Shown one piece after another: positions 62,127-64,000 of a stretch of DNA of 64,000 nt. The number at the start of each line of letters is the position of its first letter. Within the stretch, counting starts at the first letter, position 1. Below the pieces are notes generated by a model. The model saw only the letters and a program-made list of their open reading frames with translations, did not search any database and was not told the DNA's origin. The translations under genes and the position numbers were made by a program. The stretch comes from Brachybacterium timonense. GTDB taxonomy: Bacteria > Actinomycetota > Actinomycetes > Actinomycetales > Dermabacteraceae. The stretch spans positions 2,062,478 to 2,126,477 of the forward strand of contig NZ_LT984895.1 in assembly GCF_900258505.1 (NCBI RefSeq), in the 5' to 3' direction.

Positions 62127-62930
62127 ATGCAGCGCCGCACCGTTCACATCACGCCCCATCACGCCAAGCACAGCGATCACGCTGCTCTCTCACCCGAGGC
62201 GATGCTGGCTGGCCCTGCGGGTGCACTGTCTGGCGCCGCGCCCGCCGCCTCCGCTGGCCTACTGGCCGGTGCCGCGCCTGCCCACTCAGGGAGGCAGCGC
62301 CGTGGCGCACGCGTGTTCGCCGCATCCGCCGCACTCATGCTTGCCCTGTCTGCCTGTGGTGGCGATGAGCCGCCCGACAACGGCCTCGACGGCACCATGC
62401 CCGACCTCAGCACCAGCAGCGACAACGGCGGCGCCAGCGACAACGGCGGGGCAGACAACACCGCAGCAAGCGACGCAGGTGGCGACAGTGGCGGGGAAGA
62501 CCTTGCCGCCAGCATCCCCGCGCCCGATCCCGCTGACTATCCCGGCATGGACCAGAACACCCCCGAAGGCGCCGAACAAGCCTTCAAGTACTACATCGCG
62601 GTCCTCATCTGGGCGCACCAGACCGGGGATACGCAAACCTTGTCGGAACTCAGCACAGATAACTGTTCGAAATGCGCTTCACTGATAGACGAGGTGAAAG
62701 CGATCTCATCCGAATCATCCTATTGGTCCACGAAGGGTTTCGATGAAACCGGAACGGCCATACACGAAAGCAACACCTTCGACCACGAGGTCGGATACAT
62801 CTACACTCTGACCTACGAAAGCCAAGGTGCCTCTCGGAAGGTCGAGACGAACACTATCGGGGGGATGGTATGGCTCGCCGACTCATGGAAGGTCGATGAG
62901 ATGATCTCCGAGTCGAAGGACGTCACATGA
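62127..62930 (+). CDS. Lipoprotein, DUF6318-like, with long N-terminal extension
   Basis: 267 residues from ATG 62127, which has GAGGT six bases upstream. A lipobox, LALSAC (Cys77), follows a basic RQRRGAR segment, but about 55 residues of Ala/Gly/Pro/Ser and His come before it, which is unusual for a lipoprotein signal. The mature part has a Ser/Gly/Asn/Asp linker, then a compact domain: APDPADYPGMDQNTPEGAEQ, FKYYIAVLIWAHQTGDTQ, DNCSKCASLIDEV and VWLADSWKVDEM, matching DUF6318-type lipoproteins from memory. DNA becomes more AT-rich towards the end. It is coupled to the next gene (ATGA). Confidence 0.78.
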   Translation: MQRRTVHITPHHAKHSDHAALSPEAMLAGPAGALSGAAPAASAGLLAGAAPAHSGRQRRGARVFAASAALMLALSACGGDEPPDNGLDGTMPDLSTSSDNGGASDNGGADNTAASDAGGDSGGEDLAASIPAPDPADYPGMDQNTPEGAEQAFKYYIAVLIWAHQTGDTQTLSELSTDNCSKCASLIDEVKAISSESSYWSTKGFDETGTAIHESNTFDHEVGYIYTLTYESQGASRKVETNTIGGMVWLADSWKVDEMISESKDVT

Positions 62931-63903
62931 ATAGAATGCCTGCCACACCAAGCTTCCTCCTAACATCGGTCACCATATTCCTCCTTGCATTCTCTCTATC
63001 CGCTTCACACTTTCCCGCTGCTCACGCAGGCGGGTCTGGAAAGGACGGATTTACTACAACGCTCGAGGAGAACCGAGAACGCATTGAAGAAGGGGGAAAC
63101 TCGGGGCGTCCCGGATCAGGAAGACAGCGCGGATCGACCAGATCAGCTCCGACGGTGCGGACGATCTGGCAGCGGCCCGAGGGCGGGGTCCGTTACGAGT
63201 GCGGGGCACCGGGCGCCGATCAGTGGTCGTGCACGGTCCCGAAGAACTCGTGCGAAGCCGCGTATGTCCCGCCTCTGCATGGGCAGGGTGAGGACGGTCT
63301 GCTGATCAACCAACCACGACAGCGCGGTACAGCTGACCCGAACAAGATCACCCAACGCGGCACCCGGATCACGCTCGCAGACGGCACCAGAACAGACCTC
63401 GGCCACCGCTGCATCACCCTCGGCAGCCCCGGTACCGCAGCCATCCCGGGGGCGCCACCGGTGGTCATCACCGTCACCCGCGAAGACTTCGCCACCCTCC
63501 CCGTCCAGCCGCTGGAGGCCACTGCCGGGCCACCCGATGGGTGGCTACCGGTGAACATGGTCAACGTCCTCCACACCAACCCGGCCGAGCAAACCCTCGC
63601 AACGACACTGCTGGGTACCCCGGTGCAGATCAGGGCGATCCCCATCGAATACCACTGGGACCTCGGAGACGGGAACACCATCACCACCACCAAACCCGGC
63701 AAACCCTTCCCCTCCGAAGAGGTCACCTCCACCTACCGGTACGAAGGCTGGTACGACATCACGCTCACCACCACGTTCGCGGGACAGTTCTCCGTTGACG
63801 GCGGGCCCTGGCAAGACATCGACGGCACCATCACCATCACCAGCGACCCCGTCCCCCTCTACTCCGCAAGCCTCACCAGCCGCCTGACCAACCCCCACAA
63901 ACC
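62927..63903 (+). CDS. Secreted PKD-domain protein, 3' end missing (contig end)
   Basis: About 325 genuine residues. Signal peptide at 1-34 (SFLLTSVTIFLLAFSL, cleavage near AHA-GG). Then a Gly/Arg/Ser-rich stretch, a Cys-containing segment (RYECGAPGADQWSCTVPKNSCEA), and a PKD-like domain (IPIEYHWDLGDGNTITTTKPG, TYRYEGWYDITLTT). The frame stays open to 63994, but everything after 63903 is sequencing adapter, so the apparent C-terminus (CPLYTSDAADA and what follows) is not part of the protein. The true end lies outside the assembly. Secreted or surface protein, partner unknown. Confidence 0.85.
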
Positions 63904-64000
63904 CTGCCCCTTATACACATCCGACGCGGCCGACGCACCACCCCGGGGAGACCTCCGGGGCCGCCGTATCACTAAAAAAAAAAAGAGAAGCTAGAGATGA
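63904..64000. other. Illumina Nextera adapter read-through at contig end
   Basis: 63904-63922 matches the transposase mosaic end CTGTCTCTTATACACATCT at 16 of 19 bases. 63923-63936 continues as the Read-1 adapter (12 of 14). 63937-63944 sits where the eight-base i5 index belongs. 63945-63973 matches the P5 complement at 22 of 29, with almost all changes T to C or G. 63974-63984 is eleven A, as after adapter read-through. This is library sequence, not genome. Confidence 0.97.

Overview
The window is high-GC DNA (roughly two thirds G+C by eye) from an actinobacterium, most likely a member of the Micrococcales. The taxon is inferred from gene content and order: nucS mismatch endonuclease, a GlgE/GlgB/GlgX glucan cluster, a one-chain Kgd-type 2-oxoglutarate dehydrogenase, an RsrA/SigR-type pair, the 24-residue ribosomal protein bL37, PPi-dependent phosphofructokinase, and the actinobacterial run thr genes-rho-rpmE-prfA-prmC-tsaC-wecA-atp. 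A Dermabacteraceae-like genome is possible but cannot be fixed from sequence alone. Almost everything is chromosomal housekeeping. I see no phage, transposase, integrase, CRISPR array, restriction system or rRNA. The right edge is a contig end carrying Illumina adapter sequence.

Layout. 1-6702 (minus): a tightly overlapping operon moxR - DUF58 - small membrane protein - two VWA proteins - TPR-like membrane protein - cysteine desulfurase (cut by the window). 6927-13505 (plus): glgX, glgE, glgB, closed by a strong terminator. 13621-16613 (minus): CnoX-like thioredoxin/TPR protein, a lipoprotein and a membrane protein. 16766-18724 (plus): nucS and nagA. 18767-38837 (minus): a long run with a DUF2550 protein, the complete F1Fo ATP synthase (atpIBEFHAGDC), wecA, a TsaC-like gene, prmC, prfA, rpmE, rho, thrB, thrC, hom and lysA. 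39061-41316 (plus): fused otsAB. 41344-46821 (minus): a 4-TM protein, tRNA-Arg(CCG), tsaD, an M23 peptidase and two CNNM/CBS transporters. 46941-53752 (plus): a two-component system, kgd, a GDSL-fold protein and bL37. 53860-54875 (minus): anti-sigma and sigma factor. 55185-61203 (plus): a DoxX-like protein, aroA, rsgA, hisN, a PPi-PFK and a calpain-like protease candidate. 61243-61887 (minus): SGNH hydrolase. 62127 to the end (plus): a lipoprotein and a truncated PKD protein.

How the genes work together. GlgX, GlgE and GlgB extend, branch and trim alpha-glucan, while OtsAB makes trehalose. The classical TreS/maltokinase link between the two pools is not in the window. The lysA/hom/thrC/thrB block makes the aspartate-family amino acids. 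Rho, RF1, PrmC, bL31, bL37, TsaC/TsaD, RsgA and tRNA-Arg serve gene expression. Kgd, the ATP synthase and the PPi-PFK serve central energy metabolism.

Points most worth following: Nextera adapter read-through fused to the last gene; a calpain-type Cys/His/Asn protease candidate; an atpB gene whose only sensible start is CTG; several genes with a -10 hexamer exactly six bases before the start codon (leaderless expression); an RsrA-like anti-sigma factor without the usual N-terminal cysteines; and a cysteine desulfurase coupled to a MoxR/VWA operon.
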